Assembly (NCBI GenBank): GCA_036378315.1
Contig: DASUWU010000078.1
Location: 1 to 64,000, forward strand
Origin: CALAED01 sp036378315
GTDB lineage: Bacteria > Actinomycetota > Actinomycetes > Streptosporangiales > Streptosporangiaceae
Reading direction: 5' to 3'
Length of the DNA stretch: 64,000 nt
The position numbers were made by a program, and so were the translations under genes. Below are positions 40,931-49,615 of the stretch, piece by piece; within the stretch, counting starts at the first letter, position 1, and the number at the start of each line of letters is the position of its first letter. Below the pieces are notes generated by a model that saw nothing but the letters and a program-made list of their open reading frames with translations, did not search any database and was not told where the DNA came from.

Positions 40931-42082
40931 TCAGAGCCAGCCGTTGCGGCGGAAGCCGCGGTAGAGCAGCACGCAGCTCACCGCGATCAGGGAGAGCACC
41001 GCCGGGTAGCTGAACGCCCACCCGAGCTCGGGCATGTGCTTGAAGTTCATGCCGTAGATCCCCGCGATCGCGGTGGGCACCATCAAGATCGCGCCCCACG
41101 CGGAGATCTTGCGCATGTCCTGGTTGTCGTCGACCGTCACCTGGGTCATGTGGGCCTGCAGGATCGGGGTGAGCAGCTCGTCGCACGACTCGACCTGCTC
41201 GCGGACCCGGGTCAGGTGGTCCTCGACGTCACGGAAGTACTCCCTGATCTCGGCGGGCACGAAACGGCGGCCGACCAGCGTCCGCAGCGGCCCGGCCAGC
41301 GGGCCCACCGCCCGCTTGAGCTGGATGACCTCGCGCTTGAGGCGGTAGATCCGGCCGGCCTCGTTGGACCGCTCGGGCGAGAAGACGGCCTCCTCGACCT
41401 CGTCGATGTCCTGCTGCACCCCTTGGGCGACGGACATGTAGTCGTCGACGACGCGGTCGGCGACCCCGTGCACGACGGCGGCGGGGCCGAGCGCGAGCCG
41501 TTCGGGACTCGACTCGAGCGCGCGCCGGACCGACGACAGCTCGCCGTGCGCGCCATGCCGTACGGTCACCACGAAGTCGGCACCGCAGAAAATCATGATC
41601 TCGCCGGTCTCGACGGTGTCCACCGACTCGCCGGAATCGCCGGCGCCGGGCCGCGGGATGTAGCCGACGGTCTTCATGACGAAGGCCTGGACGCCGTCGT
41701 AGCGCTCCAGCTTCGGCCGCTGGTGGGCGTGGATGGCGTCCTCGACGGCGAGCGGGTGCAGCCCGAACACCTCGGCCAGGCGCTCGAGCTCGCCGGCGTG
41801 CGGTTCGAAGAGCCCCACCCAGACGAAGCCGTGCGGGGCGCCCTCCGCCCTACTCGTCCGGGCGCCGTCGCGGATCAGCCGTACGGCGTCCGCGATGGAG
41901 TTCGTGGGAACGCGCCGTCCGCCGACGTACGCCGCCCAGTCGACGACGGCCGAGTTGGACGGCCGGCCGAACTCGTCGCGGCGGCCGACCCGGCCGGTGG
42001 GGCGGACGAGCGGCCGGAAGAGCGTCTTGGCGCGGACCGGACGGGCGGACCGGCTCGGGCGGGCGACTTTGGTGGTGGCCAT
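40931..42082 (-). CDS. corA: CorA-family magnesium/cobalt channel
   Basis: 383 aa from ATG 42082, preceded by AAAGGA at good spacing. A long cytosolic N-terminal domain ends in a helical bundle, followed by two C-terminal TM helices. The CorA signature YGMNF lies at the end of the first helix (after AILMVPTAIAGI). The loop after it, KHMPELGW, is a variant of the usual MPEL motif, and the tail ends YRGFRRNGWL. The N-terminal 35 residues are unusually basic. A small open frame with a strong ribosome site lies upstream and may be a leader peptide. Confidence 0.92.
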   Translation of the reverse strand: MATTKVARPSRSARPVRAKTLFRPLVRPTGRVGRRDEFGRPSNSAVVDWAAYVGGRRVPTNSIADAVRLIRDGARTSRAEGAPHGFVWVGLFEPHAGELERLAEVFGLHPLAVEDAIHAHQRPKLERYDGVQAFVMKTVGYIPRPGAGDSGESVDTVETGEIMIFCGADFVVTVRHGAHGELSSVRRALESSPERLALGPAAVVHGVADRVVDDYMSVAQGVQQDIDEVEEAVFSPERSNEAGRIYRLKREVIQLKRAVGPLAGPLRTLVGRRFVPAEIREYFRDVEDHLTRVREQVESCDELLTPILQAHMTQVTVDDNQDMRKISAWGAILMVPTAIAGIYGMNFKHMPELGWAFSYPAVLSLIAVSCVLLYRGFRRNGWL

Positions 42083-42122
42083 GGGGGTTCCTTTCCCGGC
42101 CACCGCGAGGCGCGGCGCGCTA

Positions 42123-42242
42123 CTACCCGGGGTAAGGGGAACGCGCGGCACGGGCGGCCGGACGCCGAGTTGAGGTGAACGGACCAGTTGAGCTGCGACT
42201 ATGAGGGATCTCGGCGGTACTGCACGGATCACCAGGGCTCAT
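42123..42242 (-). CDS. Possible 39-aa leader peptide upstream of corA
   Basis: ATG at 42242 follows GGGAGG at 8-nt spacing, a better ribosome site than most genes here. The peptide starts MSPGDPCSTAEIPHS, has several prolines, ends SPYPG and stops with two consecutive TAG codons 41 nt before corA. Pro-rich leader peptides control Mg2+ transporter genes such as mgtA in enterobacteria, so regulation of corA by translation of this frame is plausible, but homology is not shown. It could also be a chance ORF. Confidence 0.35.
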   Translation of the reverse strand: MSPGDPCSTAEIPHSRSSTGPFTSTRRPAARAARSPYPG

Positions 42243-42370
42243 GCCGGCCACCTCCCTTCGCGTGGGCGTCAGACCACAAACCTCACCAAGGTTAGCATCG
42301 GTCAAGCGGGCCGCCCCCCGGACCGCTTCCTTCTGCTGTGCGCGTTCGCCCGCCGATAGGGTGATGCACC

Positions 42371-43609
42371 GTGCGAGTCCTCCTCCTCGGCTCCGGCGGC
42401 CGCGAGCACGCCATCGCCAGGGCGCTGCGGCGCGACCCGGCGGTCACCGCGATCCACTGCGCACCGGGAAACGCCGGCACGGCCGAGATCGCCGACAACC
42501 ACGTCCTCGACGTGACCGACCCGACGGCCGTCGTCGAGCTGGCCAGGCGGCTGCGGCCGAACCTGGTGGTCATCGGGCCCGAGGCGCCGCTGATGGCCGG
42601 GGTGGCCGACGCCGTGCGGCGGGCCGGCATGCCGTGTTTCGGGCCGGACGCCGCGGCGGCCAGGATCGAGGGGTCGAAGGCGTTCGCCAAGGAGGTCATG
42701 GCCGCCGCCGGGGTGCCCACGGCCACCGCCCGTGCCTGCGCATCGCCCGCCGAGGTGGCCGCGGCGCTCGACGAGTTCGGCCCGCCGTACGTGGTCAAGG
42801 ACGACGGGCTCGCCGCGGGCAAGGGCGTGGTGGTGACCGGCGACCGTGCGGCCGCCGAGCGGCACGCGGCGAGCTGCGAGCGGGTGGTCGTCGAGGCCTA
42901 CCTCGAGGGGCCGGAGGTGTCGGTGTTCGCGCTGTGCGACGGCGCGCACGCGGTCCCCCTGCTGCCCGCGCAGGACTTCAAGCGGGCCTACGACGGCGAC
43001 GAGGGGCCCAACACAGGCGGCATGGGGGCGTACGCGCCGCTGCCGTGGGCCGACCCTGGCCTGGCCGACGAGGTGGTGGCCACGATCGTCCGCCCCGCCA
43101 TCGCCGAGCTGGCCCGCCGCGAGACGCCCTACAGCGGGGTGCTGTACGCGGGGCTCGCGCTGACCCCGCACGGCATCCGGGTGGTGGAGTTCAACGCCAG
43201 GTTCGGCGACCCGGAGACGCAGGTGGTGCTCGATCGGCTGGCCACGCCGCTGGCCGGGCTGCTGCAGGAATGCGCGGTGGGCGGGCTGTCCCCGGCGACC
43301 GCCCTCGAGTGGCGGTCGGGCGCCGCGGTGACCGTGGTGATCGCGGCGGAGAACTATCCGGCCGACCCGGTCAGGGGCGACCCCATCGCCGGGATCGACG
43401 AGGCCGATGGGGTGCCGGGTGCGTACGTCCTGCACGCCGGCACCACCCGTACCTACGACAGGGGGCTCGTGTCGGCCGGCGGCCGGGTGCTCGACGTGGT
43501 CGGCACCGGCGGCGACGTCGCCGCGGCCAGGAAGACCGCCTACGAGGCCGTGGGCAAGATCCGCATGCGTGGCGCCCACCACCGCACCGACATCGCCGCC
43601 CAGGCGTGA
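42371..43609 (+). CDS. purD: Phosphoribosylamine-glycine ligase (GAR synthetase)
   Basis: 412 aa ATP-grasp enzyme of purine synthesis. Seen: VLLLGSGGREHAIARAL, the ATP-grasp segments VVKDDGLAAGKGVVVTGD, the family signature DGDEGPNTGGMGAYAPLP and VVEFNARFGDPETQVVL. GTG at 42371 gives the typical N-terminus. It is divergent from corA with a 288-nt gap that holds no other gene except the possible corA leader peptide. Confidence 0.96.
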   Translation: MRVLLLGSGGREHAIARALRRDPAVTAIHCAPGNAGTAEIADNHVLDVTDPTAVVELARRLRPNLVVIGPEAPLMAGVADAVRRAGMPCFGPDAAAARIEGSKAFAKEVMAAAGVPTATARACASPAEVAAALDEFGPPYVVKDDGLAAGKGVVVTGDRAAAERHAASCERVVVEAYLEGPEVSVFALCDGAHAVPLLPAQDFKRAYDGDEGPNTGGMGAYAPLPWADPGLADEVVATIVRPAIAELARRETPYSGVLYAGLALTPHGIRVVEFNARFGDPETQVVLDRLATPLAGLLQECAVGGLSPATALEWRSGAAVTVVIAAENYPADPVRGDPIAGIDEADGVPGAYVLHAGTTRTYDRGLVSAGGRVLDVVGTGGDVAAARKTAYEAVGKIRMRGAHHRTDIAAQA

Positions 43610-43634
43610 GCCCGCGCCGTTACCCGGCCCTCCG

Positions 43635-44243
43635 TTACTTGGCCTGGGCGAGGCAGAGGATGTAGCCGTCGCCGCCGCGCTCGCCCTTCCAGAAGGCGCT
43701 CTCGGCGTTCGGGAACGGGGAGCAGATCTCGCGGCTGTTGGAGTTGAACTCGGCCTGCGACTTGCCGGTGACCTTCCCGACGACCTTGTACTGGGCGTTC
43801 GCGTCTGTGCACTTCACGACCTTGAGGTTCTCCGCGGTCGTGCCGCTCATGCAGTCGCCGACCGCGGCCTTGTCAGGGTCGTTCGAAAGGATCTTGCCGA
43901 CGATACCGATGATCACGATTACCACGACGACGCCGATGGAGATCAGCAGGCGGGTGCGGGGCCGCCGCCGCTTCGGCGGCTGCGCCGGCGGCAGCCCGGG
44001 CGCGCCCGGGTAACCCTGCGGCTGGCCGGGATAGCCCTGCTGGGGCCCCGGATAGCCCTGCTGGCCCGGGTAACCCTGCTGCCCCTGGTAGCCCTCGCCC
44101 TGGTAGCCCTGCTCGCCCTGGTAGCCCTGCTGGCTCGGGTACCCGCCCGGCTGACTCTGATAGCCGGGGTATCCCTGGGGCTCGCCTGGCCCACCCGATG
44201 AGGGCTGCTGCGGGCCGGAATGCGGTGGATTCGGAGTCGTCAC
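43635..44243 (-). CDS. LppU-like membrane-anchored protein with GYPGQQ repeats
   Basis: 202 aa. Residues 1-90 are a cytosolic Pro/Gly/Gln/Tyr-rich repeat (QGYPGQQGYPGPQQGYPGQ). A basic KRRRPRTR stretch leads to one TM helix (LLISIGVVVVIVIIGIVG), and the external domain has paired cysteines (VGDCMSG, VVKCTD, REICSPFP, YILCLAQ) as in LppU/SCO3897-type proteins. The function is unknown; low-complexity cytosolic tails of this type may cluster membrane proteins. It lies convergent to purD. Confidence 0.82.
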   Translation of the reverse strand: MTTPNPPHSGPQQPSSGGPGEPQGYPGYQSQPGGYPSQQGYQGEQGYQGEGYQGQQGYPGQQGYPGPQQGYPGQPQGYPGAPGLPPAQPPKRRRPRTRLLISIGVVVVIVIIGIVGKILSNDPDKAAVGDCMSGTTAENLKVVKCTDANAQYKVVGKVTGKSQAEFNSNSREICSPFPNAESAFWKGERGGDGYILCLAQAK

Positions 44244-44419
44244 CGACGTACCTCTCTCGTCGTGGAGAAGTGAACAGTAGCGTTCGTAGGCGCCGTCTTG
44301 CAGGTAAAACGCGCGGTCTGACCAGCTATGGCGGCTATGACATTAAATGACCGTGACGCGCCGCAAGAGATGGCCGCGAGGGATGGCCGCAAGGATCGTT
44401 GCGGGGGAGGGGGCAAGCG

Positions 44420-45547
44420 ATGTCGCGACCACCGGCCGCGCCGGACGAGGGCTACCGGGTCACCACGCTCGAGCTGTTCTTCGATCTCGTCTTCGTCTTC
44501 GTGATCACGCAGCTCACCAGCGTGTTCGTCGCCGACCTCGGCGTGGTCGGGCTCGTGCGCGCCGGGCTGATGTTGGTCGTGCTCTGGTGGATGTACAGCG
44601 GGTACGCCTGGCTGACCAACACCCGCACCCCGGTCACCTCCGGCCACCGGCTCCTGCTGCTCGTCGGCATGGCCGGCTTCCTCCTGGTCGGCCTGGCCAC
44701 GCCGCGGGCGTTCGCCGGCGACGGCGCATGGTGGGGCCTCGGCTACCTGGTCGTGGTGCTCGTCCACGGCGGCCTTTACCTCCAGCTCACCCCGAAGTTC
44801 CTCCGCGTCCTGCCGGGCAACCTGGTCGCCGCCGGTTGCGTCATCGCGACCGGGTTCGTGCACGGGATCCCGGCGTACGTGCTGTGGGCGGCGGCCGCGT
44901 TCGTGCCCGTCGCGATGCCCTACGTCGTGCCGCCCGGCGGCCGGTTCCTCATCCAGGCGAGCCACATCGTGGAGCGGCACGGTCTGCTCGTGCTCATCAC
45001 CTTCGGCGAGTCGATCGTGGCGATCGGCATCGGCGTCGCCGACCTGCGGCTCGACTTCGAGCTCGTCGAGGCGGCGGTGCTCGGCCTCGCCCTGGTCGCC
45101 GCGCTGTGGTGGACGTACTTCGCGGACGACGACGAGCGCGCCACGGCGGCGCTCGCCGCGGCCGGCAGCGGCCGCCGGACGCAGATGACGATGTACGGCT
45201 ACTTCTACGCGCACATCCCGATCCTCGTCGGGGTGATCGTGCTGGCCGGCGGCATCAAGAAGGCGATCGCGCACATGTACGGGCCGCTGCCCGTCGGGCC
45301 GGCGGCCGCGCTGGCCGGCGGGCTGGCGCTGTACCTGCTGGGGGACGCCTGGTTCCGCCGGGTGCTCGGCATCGGCCCATCGCGGCTGCGCGTGGCCGCG
45401 GCGGCCGCCGCCGTGGCCACGATCCCGCTCGCGTCCGTCATGGCGGAGTTGCAGGCGCTGGCGCTGCTGGCCGTCCTCGTCGGCGCGCTCGCGGCGGAGT
45501 ACCGCCTCCGGAGCCGGCTCGCCGGCCTGAAAGAATCGACCTCGTGA
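44420..45547 (+). CDS. Low temperature requirement protein A (LtrA) family
   Basis: 375 aa integral membrane protein with about ten helices. The LtrA signature TLELFFDLVFVFVITQLTS is at residues 16-34, and ERHGLLVLITFGESIVAIGI lies mid-protein. The family is poorly understood; it was first linked to low-temperature growth of Listeria. ATG at 44420 sits after a G-rich stretch that can serve as ribosome site. Its stop overlaps the GTG of purB, so purB translation appears coupled to it. Confidence 0.9.
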   Translation: MSRPPAAPDEGYRVTTLELFFDLVFVFVITQLTSVFVADLGVVGLVRAGLMLVVLWWMYSGYAWLTNTRTPVTSGHRLLLLVGMAGFLLVGLATPRAFAGDGAWWGLGYLVVVLVHGGLYLQLTPKFLRVLPGNLVAAGCVIATGFVHGIPAYVLWAAAAFVPVAMPYVVPPGGRFLIQASHIVERHGLLVLITFGESIVAIGIGVADLRLDFELVEAAVLGLALVAALWWTYFADDDERATAALAAAGSGRRTQMTMYGYFYAHIPILVGVIVLAGGIKKAIAHMYGPLPVGPAAALAGGLALYLLGDAWFRRVLGIGPSRLRVAAAAAAVATIPLASVMAELQALALLAVLVGALAAEYRLRSRLAGLKESTS

Positions 45548-46854
45548 TCGAGCGCTACACCCTGCCCGAGATGGGGCGCGTCTGGAGCGACGCGCACAAG
45601 TACGAGTTGTGGTGTGAGGTCGAGCGCCTCGTCGTCGAGGCGCACGCGGCCGCCGGCACGATCCCGGCCGACGTCGTGGCGCCGATCAGGGCGGCGCCAC
45701 CGCCCACCCCGGAGCGGGTCGCCGAGATCGAGGCGGTCACCCAGCACGATGTGATCGCCTTCCTCACCGCCTGGGCCGACAACACCGAGCCGCGCTCGGC
45801 CGCCGCCTACGCGCATTTCGGGATGACGTCGTCCGACCTGCTGGACACCGCGCTCGCCGTCCAGCTCGTCGAGGCCACCGACATCCTGCTGGCCAAGGCG
45901 GACGCCCTGGTCGCCGTGCTGCGCGACCATGCCCTGGCGCACCGCGACACGCTGCGGGTGGGCCGTACGCACGGCATCCACGCCGAGCCGGACGTCTGGG
46001 GGCACCGGGTGGCCGACTTCGCGTTCGCGCTGGCCAGGTCCCGCGACCGGCTGCGGCGCGCCAGGGACGCGGTCGGCGTCATGGCGATCTCCGGCGCCGT
46101 GGGCACGTACTCCAACATCGATCCCGGGGTCGAGCGGTACGTCGCCGACCGCCTCGGCCTGCGCGCGGCCGACGTGTCGACGCAGGTGGTGATGCGCGAC
46201 GGCGTCAGCGAGTGGGCGTCCGTACTGGCGATCATGGCGACCGTGTGCGAGGCGGTGGCGCTGGAGATACGGCACGGGCAGCGCACCGAGGTCCGTGAGC
46301 TGTGGGAGCCGTTCGGCGCCGGCCAGAAGGGCTCGTCGGCGATGCCGCACAAGAAGAACCCGATCAGGTCGGAACGGCTGGCCGGGCTGGCGAGGATCGT
46401 CCGCGCCCAGGTGGTACCGGTCATGGAGGGCATCCCGCTGTGGCACGAGCGGGACATCTCCCACTCCAGCGTGGAGCGGGTCGCGTTGCCCGACGCGTCG
46501 ATCGCGCTCGACTACATGCTCCACCTGACGGTCGGCCTGGTCTCCGGCCTGGTGGTGGACGCGGCCAGGATGCGGGCCAATCTGGACGCGACCGGCGGCC
46601 TGATCTACACCTCGACCGTGCTGCTCGAGCTCGTGAACGCGGGCCTGTCGCGCGACGACCAGGCCTATCCGCTCGTGCAGCGGGCCGCCATGGAGACCTG
46701 GCAGACGGGCGTGCCGTTCCGCGAGACGCTGCGCAAGCACGCGGCCGAGGCCGGGCTCGACCTCGACGAGGCCCGGCTGGACGAGGTCTGCCGGCCAGAG
46801 CGGTTCGTCGAGCACCTCGGCCCGGTCTTCGATCGCGTCGCGGCCCTGCGGTAG
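45544..46854 (+). CDS. purB: Adenylosuccinate lyase
   Basis: 436 aa. Fumarase-superfamily enzyme that acts twice in purine synthesis (SAICAR to AICAR and adenylosuccinate to AMP). The signature loop GSSAMPHKKNPIRSERLAG is intact, with TSSDLLDTALAVQL and RTHGIHAEPDVWGH (catalytic His) upstream. GTG at 45544 overlaps the LtrA stop by 4 nt (GTGA) and gives the typical start IERYTLPEMGRVWSD. purC follows after 17 nt. Confidence 0.96.
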   Translation: MIERYTLPEMGRVWSDAHKYELWCEVERLVVEAHAAAGTIPADVVAPIRAAPPPTPERVAEIEAVTQHDVIAFLTAWADNTEPRSAAAYAHFGMTSSDLLDTALAVQLVEATDILLAKADALVAVLRDHALAHRDTLRVGRTHGIHAEPDVWGHRVADFAFALARSRDRLRRARDAVGVMAISGAVGTYSNIDPGVERYVADRLGLRAADVSTQVVMRDGVSEWASVLAIMATVCEAVALEIRHGQRTEVRELWEPFGAGQKGSSAMPHKKNPIRSERLAGLARIVRAQVVPVMEGIPLWHERDISHSSVERVALPDASIALDYMLHLTVGLVSGLVVDAARMRANLDATGGLIYTSTVLLELVNAGLSRDDQAYPLVQRAAMETWQTGVPFRETLRKHAAEAGLDLDEARLDEVCRPERFVEHLGPVFDRVAALR

Positions 46855-46871
46855 GCGAGAGGATCGGCTCG

Positions 46872-47750
46872 ATGACGGAGAACCCGGCGTACCGGCTCCT
46901 GCACAGCGGCAAGATCCGCGATCTGTACGAGCTGCCGGGCGGCGGCGAGCTGGTGATGGTCGCCCGCGACACGATCTCCGCCTACGACTTCGTCCTCGAC
47001 ACACCGATCCCGGACAAGGGCCGCATCCTGACCCAGCTGTCGCTGTGGTGGTTCGAGCGGCTGGCCGATGTGGTTCCCCACCACGTGATCTCCGCGGAGC
47101 CGCCGGCCGGCGCCCCCGCGGAGTGGGCCGGCCGGGCCATCGTGGTGCGCCGGCTGGACATGGTGCCGGTCGAGTGTGTGGCGCGCGGCTATCTGGCCGG
47201 CTCCGCGCTCGGCGAGTACGCGCGGAGCGGTTCGGTGTGCGGGGTGCCGTTGCCGCCCGGCCTGGTCGACGGGGCCCGGCTGCCCGAGCCGATCTTCACG
47301 CCGACGACCAAGGCGCCGGTGGGCGAGCACGACGAGCCGATGACCTACGCCGATGTGGTGGCCAAGGTCACACCCGAGGTCGCGGCGCGGCTGCGCGACG
47401 TCACCCTCGCGGTGTACCGCAGGGGCGCCGAGCTGGCGGCGGAGCGCGGCATCATCGTGGCCGACACCAAGGTCGAGTTGGGCTGGTCGGCGGCGGGCGC
47501 GCTGACGCTGGGCGACGAGGTACTCACGCCCGATTCGTCCCGGTTCTGGCCTGAGGGCGCATGGGTTCCGGGGCGTCCGCAAATAGCGTTCGACAAACAG
47601 TTCGTCCGCGACTGGCTGACGTCACCCGACTCGGGGTGGGACCGCGCGTCCGGCGCTCCGCCGCCGCCCCTGCCGGACGAGATCGTGGCGCGCACCCGGG
47701 CGCGCTACGTCGAGGCCTACGAGCGACTGACCGGACTGCCGTTCCGGTGA
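46872..47750 (+). CDS. purC: Phosphoribosylaminoimidazole-succinocarboxamide synthase
   Basis: 292 aa. Makes SAICAR from CAIR and aspartate. Seen: LLHSGKIRDLYELPGG, the family signature MVPVECVARGYLAGSALGEY, and IIVADTKVELGW. The ATG at 46872 lies 9 nt after GAGG and 17 nt after purB, so purB and purC form one unit. Confidence 0.96.
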   Translation: MTENPAYRLLHSGKIRDLYELPGGGELVMVARDTISAYDFVLDTPIPDKGRILTQLSLWWFERLADVVPHHVISAEPPAGAPAEWAGRAIVVRRLDMVPVECVARGYLAGSALGEYARSGSVCGVPLPPGLVDGARLPEPIFTPTTKAPVGEHDEPMTYADVVAKVTPEVAARLRDVTLAVYRRGAELAAERGIIVADTKVELGWSAAGALTLGDEVLTPDSSRFWPEGAWVPGRPQIAFDKQFVRDWLTSPDSGWDRASGAPPPPLPDEIVARTRARYVEAYERLTGLPFR

Positions 47751-47987
47751 CGTATGGTCTGACCGGCCATAACGTGGCCGCGGGCGGCGGTGAACCGGCG
47801 GGCCGCCCGAGCGGTCTAACTGATCGGGCCGCCCCGGCGCCCGGTCGTGGTTGCGATGATCTTGAGGTGCCCCGATGACATACTGGGGGCAGTCTCGACG
47901 CGTCCTGCCTCGCGATCGCCCATACATTACGGGCGGGCAGGGAATAGTTTCGGAACACTCACCACCCGACGAAGGAGTACCGCCGCA

Positions 47988-49280
47988 ATGAGCGTGGGCC
48001 GCGAGGTTCGATACAGCGTGCGTGGGGGCCGCCGGCTGAGCGGCACAGTGTTCGTCCAAGGTGCCAAGAACGCCGTCCTCCCCATGATCGGCGCCTCGCT
48101 GCTCGCCGCCAGCGGCCGTACGGTGCTGCGCAACGTGCCGATCATCGAGGATGTACGCCGGGCGGTGGAGCTGGCGCAGGCGATCGGCGCGAAGGCCGAG
48201 CTGCACGAGGCGGAGCGGACGCTGGTCATCGACGCCTCCGCGCTGACCAGCCCGGTGCTGCCCGCCGAGATCGCCAGCCGGTTCCGCGGGTCTTTCCTGT
48301 TCGTGCCCGCGCTGCTGCACCGGCTCGGCGAGGCCGTCATCGAGGGCGTCGGCGGCTGCAACCTCGGCAGCCGCAACCTGGATTTCCACTACAACGGGTT
48401 CAAGCGCCTCGGTGCCAGCGTCACCGAGCAGATCACCGAGGACGGCGGGGGCGTCATCCACATCAAGGCCGGTGACCTGCGCGGCGGCACCCTCTACCTG
48501 GACACGCCGTCCCACACCGGCACAGAAAACCTGATCATCGCCGGCTCGCTGGCCAGGGGCACCACGCTGATCAAGAACTGCGCGCTCGAGCCCGAGGTGC
48601 TCGACGTGATCGAGTTCCTCAAGCGGATGGGCGCCCGCATCAGCGGCGGCGGCACCGGCTTCATCTCCGTCGAGGGCGTCGACCAGCTGACCGCGGTCGA
48701 GCACGCCGTCATGCCCGACCGCATCGACACCGGCGTGTTCGTGATGGGCGCGGCGATCACCGGCGGCGACATCAGCCTGGTCGGCGCGTCGCTCGAGCAC
48801 CTCGGCGTGGCGGCGGACAAGCTCGAGCAGATGGGCGTGGAGTTCGCCACCCAGGGGGCGGTGCTCCAGGTCCGGCGCGAACGCCCGCTGCGTCCCATCA
48901 ACGTGATCACCGACGAGTACCCCGGATTCGCCACCGACCTGCAGTCGCCGATCATGGCGCTGTCCTGCCTCGCCGACGGCCAGTCCTACATCTACGAACG
49001 GATCTTCGACGGCCGGTTCGCGCTGGTCGAGGAGCTCGTCAAGATGGGCGCCGACGTGCAGGTCACCGGCAACCGGGCCAAGGTGACCGGGCCGACCAGG
49101 CTGACCGGAACGGAGGTCGTCGCGCACGACCTGCGGACCGGCAGTGCGCTGGTCATCGCAGGTCTCGCCGCGAGCGGTGAGACGACGATCACGTCCGGTT
49201 ACTACCTGGACCGAGGGCACGCGCACATAGCTGAGCGGCTCTCGAGCCTTGGCGCGGAAATCTACCGAGAAGTCGTGTGA
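47988..49280 (+). CDS. murA: UDP-N-acetylglucosamine 1-carboxyvinyltransferase
   Basis: 430 aa, the usual MurA length. First committed step of peptidoglycan synthesis. The UDP-GlcNAc-binding start VFVQGAKNAVLPMIGASLLA, the catalytic-loop cysteine C124 in VGGCNLGSRNLDFH (the fosfomycin-target residue in E. coli MurA) and DEYPGFATDLQSPIMAL are present. The sequence differs enough from textbook MurA that it could be a second paralogue. AAGGAG lies 10 nt before the ATG. A strong terminator follows. Confidence 0.92.
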   Translation: MSVGREVRYSVRGGRRLSGTVFVQGAKNAVLPMIGASLLAASGRTVLRNVPIIEDVRRAVELAQAIGAKAELHEAERTLVIDASALTSPVLPAEIASRFRGSFLFVPALLHRLGEAVIEGVGGCNLGSRNLDFHYNGFKRLGASVTEQITEDGGGVIHIKAGDLRGGTLYLDTPSHTGTENLIIAGSLARGTTLIKNCALEPEVLDVIEFLKRMGARISGGGTGFISVEGVDQLTAVEHAVMPDRIDTGVFVMGAAITGGDISLVGASLEHLGVAADKLEQMGVEFATQGAVLQVRRERPLRPINVITDEYPGFATDLQSPIMALSCLADGQSYIYERIFDGRFALVEELVKMGADVQVTGNRAKVTGPTRLTGTEVVAHDLRTGSALVIAGLAASGETTITSGYYLDRGHAHIAERLSSLGAEIYREVV

Positions 49281-49345
49281 TGATGCTTAAATGACCACAT
49301 CTGACGCAAGTGAGTCACGAAGCCTGTCGTGTAGGTGAGACATCC

Positions 49346-49375
49346 CTCACCGAAGCCCCACCTCGGTGAGTTTTT
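49346..49375 (+). terminator. Intrinsic terminator after murA
   Basis: Perfect 8-bp stem CTCACCGA/TCGGTGAG with a 9-nt loop, directly followed by TTTTT (49371-49375). It lies 66 nt after the murA stop codon and is the only textbook rho-independent terminator I found in the window. Confidence 0.92.
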
Positions 49376-49615
49376 CGCCGCACCATTAAACCGATTCCCG
49401 GCTGGGCGTCACATGTGCGGGCCTCCATGCGATCTGCCCAATGAGGAACCAGTCGCACGGAAACTGCGATGTTGGCAACAGGCAGGGGCATGAAGAATGA
49501 GAGATCCGTGGATCGGATTGGTCGCGCGCGACCCGGCGGGCGGCCCGGGGAGCCGCCGGGAGTTCGGCCGACGGAGCCGAGGGAATGGTCGCAGACGCAC
49601 GCCAGAGGACACCCT
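49376..49615. other. Non-coding leader of the following regulator gene
   Basis: Between the murA terminator and GTG 49616 there are 240 nt with no convincing gene. An in-frame extension back to 49469 is open but has no ribosome site and codes for an Arg/Pro-rich stretch, so I treat it as leader. The promoter could not be fixed. Confidence 0.5.

Noticed and set aside
42083..42370. Mg2+-sensing M-box riboswitch upstream of corA
   Set aside because: A GGTGAGG and a CTGACGCC segment recall M-box parts, but the other conserved blocks and their order are missing. Only a possible leader peptide is kept.
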